Assembly (NCBI GenBank): GCA_035560005.1
Contig: DATMAN010000077.1
Span: 1 to 59,752 of the forward strand
Direction: 5' to 3'
From: Burkholderiales bacterium
Lineage (GTDB): Bacteria; Pseudomonadota; Gammaproteobacteria; Burkholderiales; Eutrophovitaceae
Length of the DNA stretch: 59,752 nucleotides
Below the pieces are notes generated by a model, which saw nothing but the letters and a program-made list of their open reading frames with translations, was not told the DNA's origin and made no database searches. Positions 1 through 8,935 of this stretch are shown one piece after another (positions within the stretch are counted from its first letter, which is position 1; the number at the start of each line of letters is the position of its first letter). Position numbers and translations under genes: made by a program.

Positions 1-531
1 CGGCACGAGCCGATAGCCGGCCGCGTCCAGACGGTATTCCTCGACGATTTTCTTCGACCCGATCATCAGCCCCGAATCGGCGCCGGGCCCGCGAATGGTC
101 TTGTCCATCCTGGCGGCGACCTCGGGCTTGAGCAGATCGGCGACCGCCCGGACCTCGGAAGCCGGCACGTAGTCGGGTACCGCCCAGAACAGCTTCGCGT
201 CGCCGTACAGACGCGTAATCTTCACCAGGTCGGCCTTGTACTCCTCCCAGTACCTCGCGTGGGCGTGCGGCAGCCAGGCGGCGACGAACAGGTCGATCTC
301 TCCCGCACCCAGTTGCGGATAGATCTGGCTGTGCGTGCCTTTCTTCAGCGCCACGTTGTAGTTCAGCCGCTCCAGAACGAGCTGGATGAGCGCGGCGGTC
401 ACTTCGTAGAAGCTCAGATCGACGTGGCCGAGCGCGACATAACGCGCGTGCGCCGGACTCGCAGCCAGCAGCAGCGCGCCCAGCGCTGCGCAAAGCCACC
501 GGCGGAGGTTTTCGATCATTCGGTTCTGCAT
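1..531 (-). CDS. Partial substrate-binding protein, glycine betaine ABC type
   Basis: The window edge cuts the C-terminal part; 177 codons are visible and the frame is open to base 1. The start is the ATG at 529-531, followed by a signal peptide of about 28 residues that ends after an A-H-A motif, so the product should be periplasmic. The mature part has the OpuAC-type layout: a beta-alpha start (YVALGHVDLSFYE), then G-E-I-D-L-F-V-A-A-W-L-P-H-A-H around residues 80-98. This W-x-P-x-x-H pattern is typical of quaternary-amine binding proteins. The ligand (betaine, choline, carnitine or other) cannot be told without the C-terminal half. No permease or ATPase gene is in view. It runs in the same direction as gst but lies below it, so it may be transcribed separately. 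Confidence 0.75.
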   Translation of the reverse strand, partial: MQNRMIENLRRWLCAALGALLLAASPAHARYVALGHVDLSFYEVTAALIQLVLERLNYNVALKKGTHSQIYPQLGAGEIDLFVAAWLPHAHARYWEEYKADLVKITRLYGDAKLFWAVPDYVPASEVRAVADLLKPEVAARMDKTIRGPGADSGLMIGSKKIVEEYRLDAAGYRLVP

Positions 532-577
532 GGGTGCTCGACTTCTTCGCTGTGTTGGCTTCGGTGTCGGGCGGCGA

Positions 578-1198
578 TCAGGTGATCGGCCGCATCACCA
601 CTTTCTTGTAGGCGGGGCGTTGCGTGAGCGCGTCGAACCAGCGTCTGAGGTTGGGCTGATCCGGGTGCTCGATCGGCAGCGACATCCAGCGCCAGATGGC
701 GCAGCCCATCGGGATGTCGCCCATGGTAAAAGCTTCGCCCGCGATGAACGCGCGGTTCCTCAGATGCGCGTCCAGATAGCCGAGGATCTCGCCGGTGCGC
801 AGCCGCGACTCCTCCATCGCCTTCTCGTCGCGTTGGTCGACCGGCGTGCGCACCATGTTCCAGAACAACGGGCGGAAGGTCGGCCAGAAGGTCGTGGTCT
901 GCCAGTCCATCCACTTGTCGGCTTCGGCGCGCACCTTCAAATCCTCGGGCCACAGCTTGCCCGCGCTGTGCTTGGCCGCGAGGTAGCGCACGATGGCGTT
1001 CGACTCCCACAGCACGAAGCCGTCGTCCTCGATGGTGGGAACCAGACCGTTGGGATTGAGATTACGGTACTGCGGCGTATTGACCACACCGAAGGTGCCG
1101 CCGGCGTCGATGCGCTCGTAGGGCAGCGCCATCTCCTCGCATACCCACAGGGCTTTCTGGACGTTCACCGAATTGTCACGGCCCCAGATTCGCAACAT
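578..1198 (-). CDS. Glutathione S-transferase family protein
   Basis: Cytosolic GST of 206 residues, a usual length. It should conjugate or use glutathione on an unknown electrophile. The N-terminal thioredoxin-like domain has the cis-proline of VPTIEDD (Pro54) and the glutathione-binding E-S pair at 65-66. The C-terminal helical domain carries the N-capping box FTMGDIP near residue 150. The ATG at 1196-1198 is preceded on its strand by a GGGGGAG Shine-Dalgarno sequence. An open frame continues far upstream inside nudC but is only a shadow. It lies 44 bp after nudC and is probably the last gene of a holA-proA-lpdA-nudC-gst transcript. Substrate class is not predictable. Confidence 0.9.
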   Translation of the reverse strand: MLRIWGRDNSVNVQKALWVCEEMALPYERIDAGGTFGVVNTPQYRNLNPNGLVPTIEDDGFVLWESNAIVRYLAAKHSAGKLWPEDLKVRAEADKWMDWQTTTFWPTFRPLFWNMVRTPVDQRDEKAMEESRLRTGEILGYLDAHLRNRAFIAGEAFTMGDIPMGCAIWRWMSLPIEHPDQPNLRRWFDALTQRPAYKKVVMRPIT

Positions 1199-1242
1199 GG
1201 CTGCTCCCCCTTTCCTTGACGTCCTTGGTGCTGCTTGCGTGT

Positions 1243-2094
1243 CTAGCGCGCGTTTCTCAGCTCGGCCAGCGTGGCTTCGATCAGCCGCCGCGAGATGCTG
1301 ATCGGGCTGGGCAGCACCTGCGGGAGCCGCTCGGCGCTGAACCAGTCCGCGGCCTCGATTTCCATCGGGTCCGGGTGCAGTTCGCCCCCGGCGTAGTCGC
1401 AGTGAAACGCGATCATCAGCGAATGCGGAAACGGCCACGGCTGGCTGGCGAAATAGCGCAGATTGGATACATGGATGCCGACCTCTTCCTCGACCTCGCG
1501 GGTCAGCGTCTGTTCCAGCGTCTCGCCCGGTTCCGAGAACCCGGCCAGCGCCGAGTACATGCCGGGCGGGAAGTGCGGCGAGCGGGCCAGCAGGAAGTCG
1601 CGACCCCTGCGCACCAGCGCCATCACCGCCGGCGCGATGCGCGGATAGTGAAGCTGCCCGCAGCGCGGGCATGCACGCGCGCGCTCGCCGGGCTTGAGCT
1701 GCGTCGGCGTGCCGCAACGGCCGCAGAACTGGTGCGAGCGGTCCCAGTCCATGATCTGGAAGGCGCGGCCGGCCAGCGCGAACACCGTGTCATCCAGCGC
1801 GCCGAACAGCGCGCGCAGTCCGGACCACTTCATGCCCGGCGGCGCCGGTGAGCTCTCTTCCACCTCGGCGGTGAAGCACGGAACGTTGCCGAGTGCGCCC
1901 AGATATTGCGAGCGTACCGACGCGAGGCCCAGATCGGCGAGCGAACGCGCCTGAGGTATGCGCACCCCCTGCGGCGCGGCTTGCACCAGAATCTGACTGC
2001 CCTGGAACACGAACCAGAGGACAGGCGAGTCCAGCCGCCGCGGCGGCACGCAGGATGCGACGAAGCGTTCCGGAGCGGAGAGGATCATCTGCAT
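1243..2094 (-). CDS. nudC: NAD+ diphosphatase (NADH pyrophosphatase; RNA deNADding)
   Basis: Hydrolyses NAD(H) to NMN(H) and AMP; E. coli NudC also removes NAD caps from RNA. The 283-residue protein has the full family layout. An N-terminal domain is followed by a zinc ribbon with Cys124, Cys127, Cys142 and Cys145. The Nudix box is at about 185-207 (G-x5-E-x7-R-E-V-x-E-E-x-G). The NudC-specific SQPWPFPHS motif at 217-225 separates it from other Nudix enzymes. It starts 24 bp downstream of the lpdA stop, so the two are likely co-transcribed. Confidence 0.95.
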   Translation of the reverse strand: MQMILSAPERFVASCVPPRRLDSPVLWFVFQGSQILVQAAPQGVRIPQARSLADLGLASVRSQYLGALGNVPCFTAEVEESSPAPPGMKWSGLRALFGALDDTVFALAGRAFQIMDWDRSHQFCGRCGTPTQLKPGERARACPRCGQLHYPRIAPAVMALVRRGRDFLLARSPHFPPGMYSALAGFSEPGETLEQTLTREVEEEVGIHVSNLRYFASQPWPFPHSLMIAFHCDYAGGELHPDPMEIEAADWFSAERLPQVLPSPISISRRLIEATLAELRNAR

Positions 2095-2118
2095 GTCGCA
2101 CCTCCGCGAGGCATGCCG

Positions 2119-3903
2119 TTATTTCTTCTTGGGCATGTACAGGTCGGTGATCGACCCTTCGGCGATCTCGGCCGCGAAGAACACGGTCTCGGAAAGCGTT
2201 GGATGCGGGTGGATGGTAAGCCCGATGTCTTGCGCGTCGGCCCCCATTTCCAGCGCCAGCACCGTTTCGGAAATCAGCTCGCCGGCGTTGGGTCCGACGA
2301 TGCCCGCGCCGAGCAGGCGCCGGCTGGCGGCATCGAAGATCAGCTTGGTCATGCCTTCGTCGCGCGCGGTGGCCAGCGCGCGCCCGCTCGCCGCCCACGG
2401 GAACACGGCCTTCTCGATGGCGATCCCCTGCGTCTTCGCCTGCGTCTCGGTCAGCCCCATCCACGCGACCTCGGGGTCCGTGTAGGCGACCGAGGGCACG
2501 GTACGCGCGTCGAACGCCGCCTTGTGGCCGGCGATCACCTCGGCCGCGACTTTGCCTTCGTGAGTGGCCTTGTGCGCGAGCATCGGCTCGCCGCAGACGT
2601 CGCCGATCGCGAAGACGTGCGGCACGTTGGTACGCATCTGCTTGTCGACCGGAATGTAACCGCGCTGGTCCACCGTCACGCCCGCCGCCTCGGCGCCGAT
2701 CGCCTTGCCATTGGGCTGCCGGCCAACGGCGAGCAGGACACGGTCGAAGACCTGCGGCTGCGGCGCGCTCTGTCCTTCGAAGGTGGCTTTCAGTCCGTTG
2801 GAAACGGGCTCGAGCCGGACGACCTTGGTCTTGAGGTGGATTGCCTCGTAGCGCTTCTCGATGCGCTTTTGCAGCGGTTTGACCAGGTCGCGGTCGGCGC
2901 CCGGCATCAACCCGTCGAGCAGCTCGACCACGGTGATCTTGGAGCCCAGCGCGTCGTAGACGCAGGCCATTTCCAGTCCGATGATGCCGCCGCCGATGAC
3001 CAGCAGCCGCGGAGGGATGTCGGACAGCTCCAGCGCGCTGGTGGAATCGAGCAGGCGCGGGTCGTCGTAGGGCAAGCCCGGAATGCGCGCGGACTGCGAG
3101 CCCGCCGCGATGATGGCGTAGTCGAACGACACTTTCTTGACGCCCTCCGCACCTGTCACTTCGATCATGTGCGGCGAGACGAACTTCCCCACGCCCTGCA
3201 CGACGGTCACTTTGCGCTGCTTGGCGAGCGAGGACAGTCCCTTCGTCAGCCGGCCCACCACGTTTTCCTTCCAGCCACGCAGCTTGGGCAGCTCGATCGC
3301 CGGCTTTCCGAACACGACGCCGTAGTGGCTCATCTCCTCTGCTTCCGCCACAACCCGCGCGGCGTGCAGCAGCGCCTTGGAGGGAATGCAGCCGACGTTC
3401 AGGCACACGCCGCCCAGCGTGGGATAGCGCTCGATCAGCGCGACCTGCTTGCCGAGATCGGCGGCGCGGAACGCCGCCGTGTAGCCGCCCGGGCCCGACC
3501 CCAGCACCACCACGTCGGCGTGCAGATCGCCTTTGGCGGCGGGACTGTCCGATACGATCGCCGGCGCCGCGGGCGGTGGCGCCGCGGCGGGTCTGGCGGC
3601 TTCCGCCTCGGGCGCCTCGGCTTTGGCCGGCGCCGGTGCGGCCGGAGCCTTTGCCTGCGCGTCCACCGCTTCGAGCAGCAGGATGAGGCTGCCCTCGGAG
3701 ACCTTGTCGCCGAGCTTGACCTTTATCTCCTTGACGACCCCTGCCGCGGGAGAGGGCACGTCCATGGTTGCCTTGTCGGACTCCAGCGTGACGAGCGCAG
3801 CCTCCTTCTCGATCCGCTCGCCCGGCTTGACCAGCACGTCGATCACCGGGACGTCCTTGAAGTCACCGATGTCCGGCACTTTCACTTCGATCGGTTGGCT
3901 CAT
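2119..3903 (-). CDS. lpdA: Dihydrolipoyl dehydrogenase with N-terminal lipoyl domain
   Basis: E3 subunit of 2-oxoacid dehydrogenase complexes; reoxidises dihydrolipoamide with FAD and NAD+. Residues 1-80 form a lipoyl domain with the modified lysine in ESDKATM (Lys44). An Ala/Pro-rich swinging linker follows to about 118. Then come the FAD site VLGSGPGGYTAA, the redox disulfide GGVCLNVGCIPSK, the NAD-binding GGGIIGLEMA and the C-terminal base IHPHPTLSE. The 594-residue length fits this lipoyl-bearing subtype. E3 of this kind usually sits beside aceE and aceF; here the neighbours are proA (19 bp upstream) and nudC, so the partner subunits must be encoded elsewhere. Confidence 0.95.
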   Translation of the reverse strand: MSQPIEVKVPDIGDFKDVPVIDVLVKPGERIEKEAALVTLESDKATMDVPSPAAGVVKEIKVKLGDKVSEGSLILLLEAVDAQAKAPAAPAPAKAEAPEAEAARPAAAPPPAAPAIVSDSPAAKGDLHADVVVLGSGPGGYTAAFRAADLGKQVALIERYPTLGGVCLNVGCIPSKALLHAARVVAEAEEMSHYGVVFGKPAIELPKLRGWKENVVGRLTKGLSSLAKQRKVTVVQGVGKFVSPHMIEVTGAEGVKKVSFDYAIIAAGSQSARIPGLPYDDPRLLDSTSALELSDIPPRLLVIGGGIIGLEMACVYDALGSKITVVELLDGLMPGADRDLVKPLQKRIEKRYEAIHLKTKVVRLEPVSNGLKATFEGQSAPQPQVFDRVLLAVGRQPNGKAIGAEAAGVTVDQRGYIPVDKQMRTNVPHVFAIGDVCGEPMLAHKATHEGKVAAEVIAGHKAAFDARTVPSVAYTDPEVAWMGLTETQAKTQGIAIEKAVFPWAASGRALATARDEGMTKLIFDAASRRLLGAGIVGPNAGELISETVLALEMGADAQDIGLTIHPHPTLSETVFFAAEIAEGSITDLYMPKKK

Positions 3904-3922
3904 CTGTGATTGATTCCGGCCG

Positions 3923-5179
3923 TCATGTACGCACGTGGCCGTCGCCGAGCACGATCCACTTGAGCGAGGTCAGCCCCTCCAGGCCGACCGGGCCGCGCGC
4001 GTGCAGCTTGTCCGTCGAGATGCCGACTTCCGCGCCCAGGCCGTACTCGAACCCGTCGGCGAACCGGGTCGAGGCGTTGACCATGACGGAAGAGGAATCG
4101 ACCTCGCGCAGAAAACGCCGCGCCCGGGCCACGTCCTCGGTCACGATGGCGTCGGTGTGCTGCGAGCCGTACACGGCGATATGCTCGATCGCCTGATCGA
4201 GGTCTTCCACGACGCGCACCGCCAGCACCGGCGCCAGATACTCCGTGTACCAGTCCTGCTCGGTCGCGGGCAGCATCCGTGGAACGATCGCCCGCGCGCG
4301 CTCGTCGCCGCGCAGCTCGACGCCCTTCTCGAGGTAGATCCGGCACAGCGGCGGCAGCACCTGCGACGCAATACCCTGATGCACCAGCAGCGTCTCCATG
4401 GTGTTGCAGGTCCCGTAGCGCTGGGTCTTGGCGTTGTCGGCGATGCGGATCGCCTTGTCGAGGTCGGCGCGTTCGTCGATGTACACGTGGCACACGCCAT
4501 CCAGGTGCTTGAGCACCGGGATGCGCGACTCGCTGGCGATGCGTTCGATCAAGCTCTTGCCGCCCCGCGGCACGATGATGTCGACGTAGTCCTTCATCGC
4601 GATCAGCTCGCCCACCGCGGCGCGATCGGTCGTCTCGACCACCTGCACCGCATCCTCGGGCAGCCCTGCCTTGCGCAGCCCTTCGTGCACGCAGCGCGCG
4701 ATGGCCTGGTTGGAATGGATCGCTTCGGAACCGCCGCGCAGGATCGCGGCGTTCCCCGATTTCAGGCATAGTCCGGCCGCGTCGGCGGTCACATTGGGGC
4801 GCGACTCGTAGATGATGCCGATCACGCCGAGCGGCACGCGCATGCGGCCGACCTGGATGCCGCTCGGCCGGTAGCGCAGCTCGGTGATCTCCCCCACCGG
4901 ATCGGGCAGTTGCGCGATCTGGCGCAAGCCCTCGGCCATCGCCGCAATGCTCTTCTCGCCGAGGGTCAGGCGCTCGATCATGGCGGATTCCAGCCCCTCG
5001 GCTTTCGCACTGGAGACATCCCGGGCATTGGCTTCGAGCAGACGCGAGGCGTCGCGCTCGATGGCTTCGGCCAGTGCGAGCAGCGCCGCGTCCTTGGCGC
5101 GCGTCTCGGCCTTGGCCAGGGCGCGAGCAGCGGCGCGCGCGGCGCGCCCGACGGCGTGCATGTAAGACTGGATATCCAT
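3923..5179 (-). CDS. proA: Glutamate-5-semialdehyde dehydrogenase
   Basis: Second step of proline synthesis: NADPH-dependent reduction of gamma-glutamyl phosphate to glutamate-5-semialdehyde. The 418-residue length is standard. The catalytic cysteine lies in [11 protein letters not shown] (Cys258). Other family hallmarks are [10 protein letters not shown] near 122-131 and the nucleotide-binding [11 protein letters not shown] near 201-211. The start is the ATG at 5177-5179, 17 bp after the holA stop. An even longer frame on this strand is a shadow. The first enzyme, glutamate 5-kinase, is not in this window. Confidence 0.97.
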   Translation of the reverse strand: MDIQSYMHAVGRAARAAARALAKAETRAKDAALLALAEAIERDASRLLEANARDVSSAKAEGLESAMIERLTLGEKSIAAMAEGLRQIAQLPDPVGEITELRYRPSGIQVGRMRVPLGVIGIIYESRPNVTADAAGLCLKSGNAAILRGGSEAIHSNQAIARCVHEGLRKAGLPEDAVQVVETTDRAAVGELIAMKDYVDIIVPRGGKSLIERIASESRIPVLKHLDGVCHVYIDERADLDKAIRIADNAKTQRYGTCNTMETLLVHQGIASQVLPPLCRIYLEKGVELRGDERARAIVPRMLPATEQDWYTEYLAPVLAVRVVEDLDQAIEHIAVYGSQHTDAIVTEDVARARRFLREVDSSSVMVNASTRFADGFEYGLGAEVGISTDKLHARGPVGLEGLTSLKWIVLGDGHVRT

Positions 5180-5196
5180 GAGGATCCCGGTGGCGG

Positions 5197-6234
5197 CTAC
5201 GCGGAAATTCTACCGCCAATCCCGTCGTTCGCCTCCGGCATCAGAGCAAGACCGAGCCGCAGCAGCGCATCCCACGCGTCGCCTTCGCTCAACCCCTTGA
5301 TGATCCGGTCCACTTCAGCCGCCGCGGCCAGCGCTTCGAGCAGCGAGGCCTGGTCCAGCCGCTCCAGTGCTTTCGGCATCCATTGTTGGCGCGGTCCCCA
5401 GACCCTGGCCTCGCGCATCGCATGGGGCAGCGGCGCGCCGCGCGCCACCAGGCGCTTGATACGCGCCATGACGCGCGCTTCTTCGGCGATCGCCCACAGC
5501 ACGAGCGGCGGGGCGACGCCCTCGGCGCGCAAGCCATCGAGCATGCGCACGAAGTGCGCGCGTTCGCCGCGCAGGATCGCCGGCCCCAGCTCGAAGACGT
5601 CGAAGCGGGCCACGTCGAGCACCGCGTTCTTCACGTCCTCGAATTGCAGTTCTCCGGGGGGAAAGAGCAGGGCAAGCTTCATCACTTCCTGATGCGCGGC
5701 CATGAGGTTGCCTTCCACACGCTGGGCGACGAAGTGCAGCGTTTCCTCGGAGGCGTGCTGATCCTGTGCCGCCAGCCTTTGCCCGATCCACTGCGGCAAG
5801 CGCTCGCGTGCGACCGCTGCCGCGTGCACGGCGACGCCCGCGCGCTCCAGTGCCTCGAACCAGGCGGATGCCAGCGCCTGACGATCCAGTTCGGGCAGGC
5901 CGATCAGGACGATCGTGTCTTCGGGAAGCGATCGTGCGAGCTGCGCCAGCGCCTCGGCGCCTTCCTTGCCGGGCTTGCCGGACGGGATGCGCAGATCGAG
6001 GAGTCGCTTGGACGCGAACAGCGACAGATTCGCGCCCGCGGCGAGCGCCTCGTTCCAGTCGAAGCCCGCTTCGGCGATGAGCACCTTGCGTTCTTCGTGA
6101 CCTGCGGCCGCAGCCGCGGCGCGGATCCGGTCGGCCGCCTCCAGCGCGAGCAGCAGCTCCTCGCCGTAGACCACGTACAGCGGCGCCAGCCCGCGCTTCA
6201 GTTGCCGGGGGAGTTGTTCAGAATCGATCCGCAT
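5197..6234 (-). CDS. holA: DNA polymerase III subunit delta
   Basis: Clamp-loader subunit that opens the beta sliding clamp. At 345 residues it has the family length. It opens with [12 protein letters not shown] and has the typical [13 protein letters not shown] strand-helix near 17-30. It ends in the DNA_pol3_delta C-terminal helical bundle ([19 protein letters not shown]). In many betaproteobacteria holA follows leuS and lptE and precedes proA. Only the proA side is kept here; the upstream neighbour, beyond a repeat-bearing gap, is ptsI. Confidence 0.93.
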   Translation of the reverse strand: MRIDSEQLPRQLKRGLAPLYVVYGEELLLALEAADRIRAAAAAAGHEERKVLIAEAGFDWNEALAAGANLSLFASKRLLDLRIPSGKPGKEGAEALAQLARSLPEDTIVLIGLPELDRQALASAWFEALERAGVAVHAAAVARERLPQWIGQRLAAQDQHASEETLHFVAQRVEGNLMAAHQEVMKLALLFPPGELQFEDVKNAVLDVARFDVFELGPAILRGERAHFVRMLDGLRAEGVAPPLVLWAIAEEARVMARIKRLVARGAPLPHAMREARVWGPRQQWMPKALERLDQASLLEALAAAAEVDRIIKGLSEGDAWDALLRLGLALMPEANDGIGGRISA

Positions 6235-6244
6235 TTACGAACCG

Positions 6245-6396
6245 ACCACGCAGACACGGGGGCGCGGAAGAAGAGCGACACTCGAACACAGGAAGGCACG
6301 GAGAAAGACCGGAACGTCTCGGGCGCGGGCACTCGCCTGGCAGGTCTCAACACCGTCTCGGTGCTTCTGTGTCTCCGGGGTCCTTGCGGTGCGCCG
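6245..6396. repeat. Degenerate palindromic intergenic repeat (holA-ptsI gap)
   Basis: The 167-bp gap between ptsI and holA holds a decayed inverted repeat. The left arm near 6285-6310 reads ACACAGGAAGGCACGGAG. The right arm near 6355-6385 is roughly its reverse complement (CGGTGCTTCTGTGTCTCC). It resembles the G/C-A-C-A-G-rich repeats seen elsewhere in this window but lacks the strict CACCGCGGAGGACGC core. No gene is seen in the gap. Confidence 0.55.
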
Positions 6397-6401
6397 CATC
6401 A

Positions 6402-8123
6402 TCAACGGTTCATGCGGGCGAGCAGGCTGCTCAGGCGGTCAGGCTCGTCGCTGCGCAGCATCTTCTGCGTGAGCACCAGGATTTCCGGCAGGTCGGTCTT
6501 CAACACCACCTGCTTGACAGCCAGCAGATACGCCGGATGCATCGAGAGCTGCCGCAGCCCCAGGCCCAGCAGCAGCCGCACGAGCTTTACATCGCCCGCC
6601 ATCTCGCCGCAGATCGCAACCGGCTTGCCCGCCCGGTTCGCGCTGCGAATGATGTGCGACAGCAGGTTGAGCACGGCCGGGTGCAGCGGGTCGTAGAGGT
6701 GGGAGACCGAATCGTCGCTGCGATCGATCGCCAGCGTGTACTGGATGAGGTCGTTGGTGCCGATCGAGATGAAGTCGAGCCGGCGCATGAACATGTTGAG
6801 CGAGAGCGCCGCCGCCGGCACCTCGATCATGCCTCCCACCTGGACCTTGCGGTCGTAGGGGATGCCGTCGCGCTCGAGGCTGGCCTTGGCTTCCTGTACC
6901 AGATGCAGCGTCTGGTTCAGCTCGGCGATCGACGACAGCATCGGGATCAGCAACTTGACCTTGCCGTAGTGGGACGCGCGCAGGATGGCGCGCAACTGTC
7001 GATGGAACATGTGCGGCTCGGCGAGGCACAGCCGGATCGCGCGCAGTCCCAGCGCCGGGTTGGGCGTCACCCGGCCGCCTGCGTCGAGCTGCTTGTCGGC
7101 ACCCAGATCGAAGGTGCGGATGGTGACCGGCATCCCGTCCATCTCGGTGACGACCCTGCGGTAGGCGTCGAACTGTTCGTCTTCGCTCGGCAGATCGCGC
7201 CGGTTCAGGAACAGGAACTCGGTTCTGAACAAGCCGATGCCTTCCGCGCCGTTCTCCTTGGCGTCCGCCACGTCTTCCGGCAACTCGATGTTGGCCTGCA
7301 GCTCGATCGGCGTGCCGTCGAGCGTCGTGGTGCGGGTGCGCTTGAGGCGCTTGAGCTTCTGGCGCTCGATCTCCCACTGTTCCTGGCGCAGCTTGTATTC
7401 CCCGAGCACCGTCTTGTCGGGGTTGACGATGACCACGCCGTTGCTGCCGTCCACGATCAACAGCTCGTTCTCGCGGATCAGGGTGCGCGCGTGGTGCAGC
7501 GCCACCACCGAGGGGATGTTGAGGCTGCGCGCGACGATCGCCGTATGCGAGGTCGCACCGCCCAGATCGGTGATGAAGCTCGCGAACTGGTGCTGCTTGA
7601 AGAGGATGACGTCGGCCGGCGACAGATCGTGGGCCACGAGGATCGCGTTGCCCCCGGGCAGCGCACGCACCGCGCGTCCGGGCTGGCCCATCAGCGCCTT
7701 CAACACCTGCTCGACTACCTGGATGATGTCGTTGCGGCGCTCGCGCAGGTAGCCGTCCTCGATGCTCGCGAACTGATCGAGCAGTTCCTCCATCTGCAGC
7801 TTCAGCGCCCACTCGGCGTTGCACGACTGGCTCTCGATCAGCGTCTTGGGCGCTTCCGACAGGGTCGGATCGTCGAGGATCATGCGGTGCAGATTGAGAA
7901 ACGCCGCGAATTCCGGCGGGGCGCCGGCGGGCACATGCTGCGAGAGTGCGGCGAATTCACTGCGCACCTGAGTCACCGCCGCGTCGAATCGCGCCTTTTC
8001 TTGCGCCACCCGCGACTTCGGAATGTCGTAGTGGGCGACTTCGAGCTGGGCGTGAGACACGAGCTGCGCGCGCCCGATCGCGACGCCGCCCGAGATGCCG
8101 ATGCCGTGGATGGTGAAGCTCAT
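6402..8123 (-). CDS. ptsI: Phosphoenolpyruvate-protein phosphotransferase (PTS enzyme I)
   Basis: Transfers phosphate from PEP to HPr. With the ATG at 8121-8123 the protein is 573 residues and begins MSFTIHGIGISGG, matching enzyme I N-termini. An upstream ATG at 8192 would add 23 unrelated residues and was not chosen. The phospho-histidine is in GGATSHTAIVA (His193). The PEP-binding C-terminal domain has FLNRRDLPSEDEQF, the IGTNDLIQYTLA loop and ICGEMAGD. It is the last gene of a gshA-gshB-EIIA-ptsH-ptsI array. No EIIB or EIIC permease is in view, so the phosphorelay probably serves regulation rather than sugar uptake at this locus. Confidence 0.96.
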   Translation of the reverse strand: MSFTIHGIGISGGVAIGRAQLVSHAQLEVAHYDIPKSRVAQEKARFDAAVTQVRSEFAALSQHVPAGAPPEFAAFLNLHRMILDDPTLSEAPKTLIESQSCNAEWALKLQMEELLDQFASIEDGYLRERRNDIIQVVEQVLKALMGQPGRAVRALPGGNAILVAHDLSPADVILFKQHQFASFITDLGGATSHTAIVARSLNIPSVVALHHARTLIRENELLIVDGSNGVVIVNPDKTVLGEYKLRQEQWEIERQKLKRLKRTRTTTLDGTPIELQANIELPEDVADAKENGAEGIGLFRTEFLFLNRRDLPSEDEQFDAYRRVVTEMDGMPVTIRTFDLGADKQLDAGGRVTPNPALGLRAIRLCLAEPHMFHRQLRAILRASHYGKVKLLIPMLSSIAELNQTLHLVQEAKASLERDGIPYDRKVQVGGMIEVPAAALSLNMFMRRLDFISIGTNDLIQYTLAIDRSDDSVSHLYDPLHPAVLNLLSHIIRSANRAGKPVAICGEMAGDVKLVRLLLGLGLRQLSMHPAYLLAVKQVVLKTDLPEILVLTQKMLRSDEPDRLSSLLARMNR

Positions 8124-8206
8124 TGCCGCGGGACGGTGACCGCCGACCGTTAACGGGTGAGGTACCTGCAGGAGACCTGGCTCGTCACGCATCGCTCGTC
8201 ACGCGC

Positions 8207-8476
8207 TCATTCTCCTTCGTCGAACTTGCTTTCGATCAGGCGCACCAGCGCGTCGATGGCCTCGTTTTCGTCGGGGCCGTCGGTTTCCAGGGTCACCGTC
8301 GCTCCTTTGGCGGCGGCGAGCATCATGACGCCCATGATGCTCTTGGCGTTCACCCGGCGGCCGTCGCGCGAGATCCACACTTCGCTGCGGTACTTGCCCG
8401 CGAGCTGCGTGAGCTTGGCCGAGGCGCGGGCGTGCAGCCCCAGCTTGTTAGCGATTTCGACTTGCCGCTGTTGCAT
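8207..8476 (-). CDS. ptsH: Phosphocarrier protein HPr
   Basis: An 89-residue PTS phosphocarrier between enzyme I and EIIA. The active-site His15 is in LGLHARAS. The regulatory serine (Ser46) is in NAKSIMGVMML, the site used by HPr kinase/phosphatase in organisms that have it; no hprK is in this window. The first 29 bases overlap the 3' end of the EIIA gene, which points to translational coupling. Confidence 0.97.
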   Translation of the reverse strand: MQQRQVEIANKLGLHARASAKLTQLAGKYRSEVWISRDGRRVNAKSIMGVMMLAAAKGATVTLETDGPDENEAIDALVRLIESKFDEGE

Positions 8477-8873
8477 TCTCGTACTGGGGCAAGGGCAGCC
8501 GCACGATGCCTTCCATGCCGCCGGAAACGGCTTTGCCGACGACCGTCGCCAGCGGTGCGTCGCGATAGGTCAGCGCTCTCACCAGCATCGGCAGGTTCAC
8601 GCCGGCCACCCCCTCGACCTTGCCGGGCGCGAGCAGCGTGAGCGCGATGTTGCAGGGCGTGGCGCCGTAGATGTCGGAGAGCACCAGCACGCCCTGGCCC
8701 TGGTCCAGCGTCTTGATGAGCCGGATGGCCTGCGGCTGGATCTGCTGCGGATCGTCGTGCGGCGTGACGCCGATCTGCATCAGCAGCGGGGGACGACTGC
8801 CCATGACGTGGCTTGCGCAATGGATCAGGCTCTCGCCGAGCGTGCCGTGGGTGATCAGCAGGATTCCGACCAT
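8448..8873 (-). CDS. PTS mannose-family EIIA domain protein
   Basis: A single-domain EIIA of the mannose family, 141 residues from the ATG at 8871-8873 (MVGILLITHG). His9 in LITHG is the expected phosphorylation site. VLSDIYGATPCN near 65-76 is the second conserved family stretch. The frame is open 54 bases further upstream, but that part is translated from a repeat (see 8880-8935), so the shorter start is preferred. No cognate EIIB, EIIC or EIID is encoded nearby, as is common for betaproteobacterial EIIA-HPr-EI clusters thought to be regulatory. Confidence 0.92.
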   Translation of the reverse strand: MVGILLITHGTLGESLIHCASHVMGSRPPLLMQIGVTPHDDPQQIQPQAIRLIKTLDQGQGVLVLSDIYGATPCNIALTLLAPGKVEGVAGVNLPMLVRALTYRDAPLATVVGKAVSGGMEGIVRLPLPQYENATAASRNR

Positions 8874-8879
8874 GGATAC

Positions 8880-8935
8880 AAGTATGAAGGAGGAAGGAGG
8901 AAGGATGAAGGCGCCCTCATCCTTCATCTCCTTGC
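8880..8935. repeat. GAAGGA-rich repeat with hairpin, between gshB and the EIIA gene
   Basis: Direct GAAGGAG/GGAAGGA reiterations at 8885-8905 run into an inverted repeat: GAAGGATGA (about 8902-8910), an eight-base loop, then TCATCCTTC (about 8919-8927). Read through, it encodes low-complexity peptides (MKDEG.., ..PPSSFIL) of the type produced by dispersed intergenic repeats. It overlaps the end of gshB (stop at 8917) and lies just 5' of the EIIA start. It is a different family from the CACCGCGGAGGACGC repeats. Confidence 0.55.
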
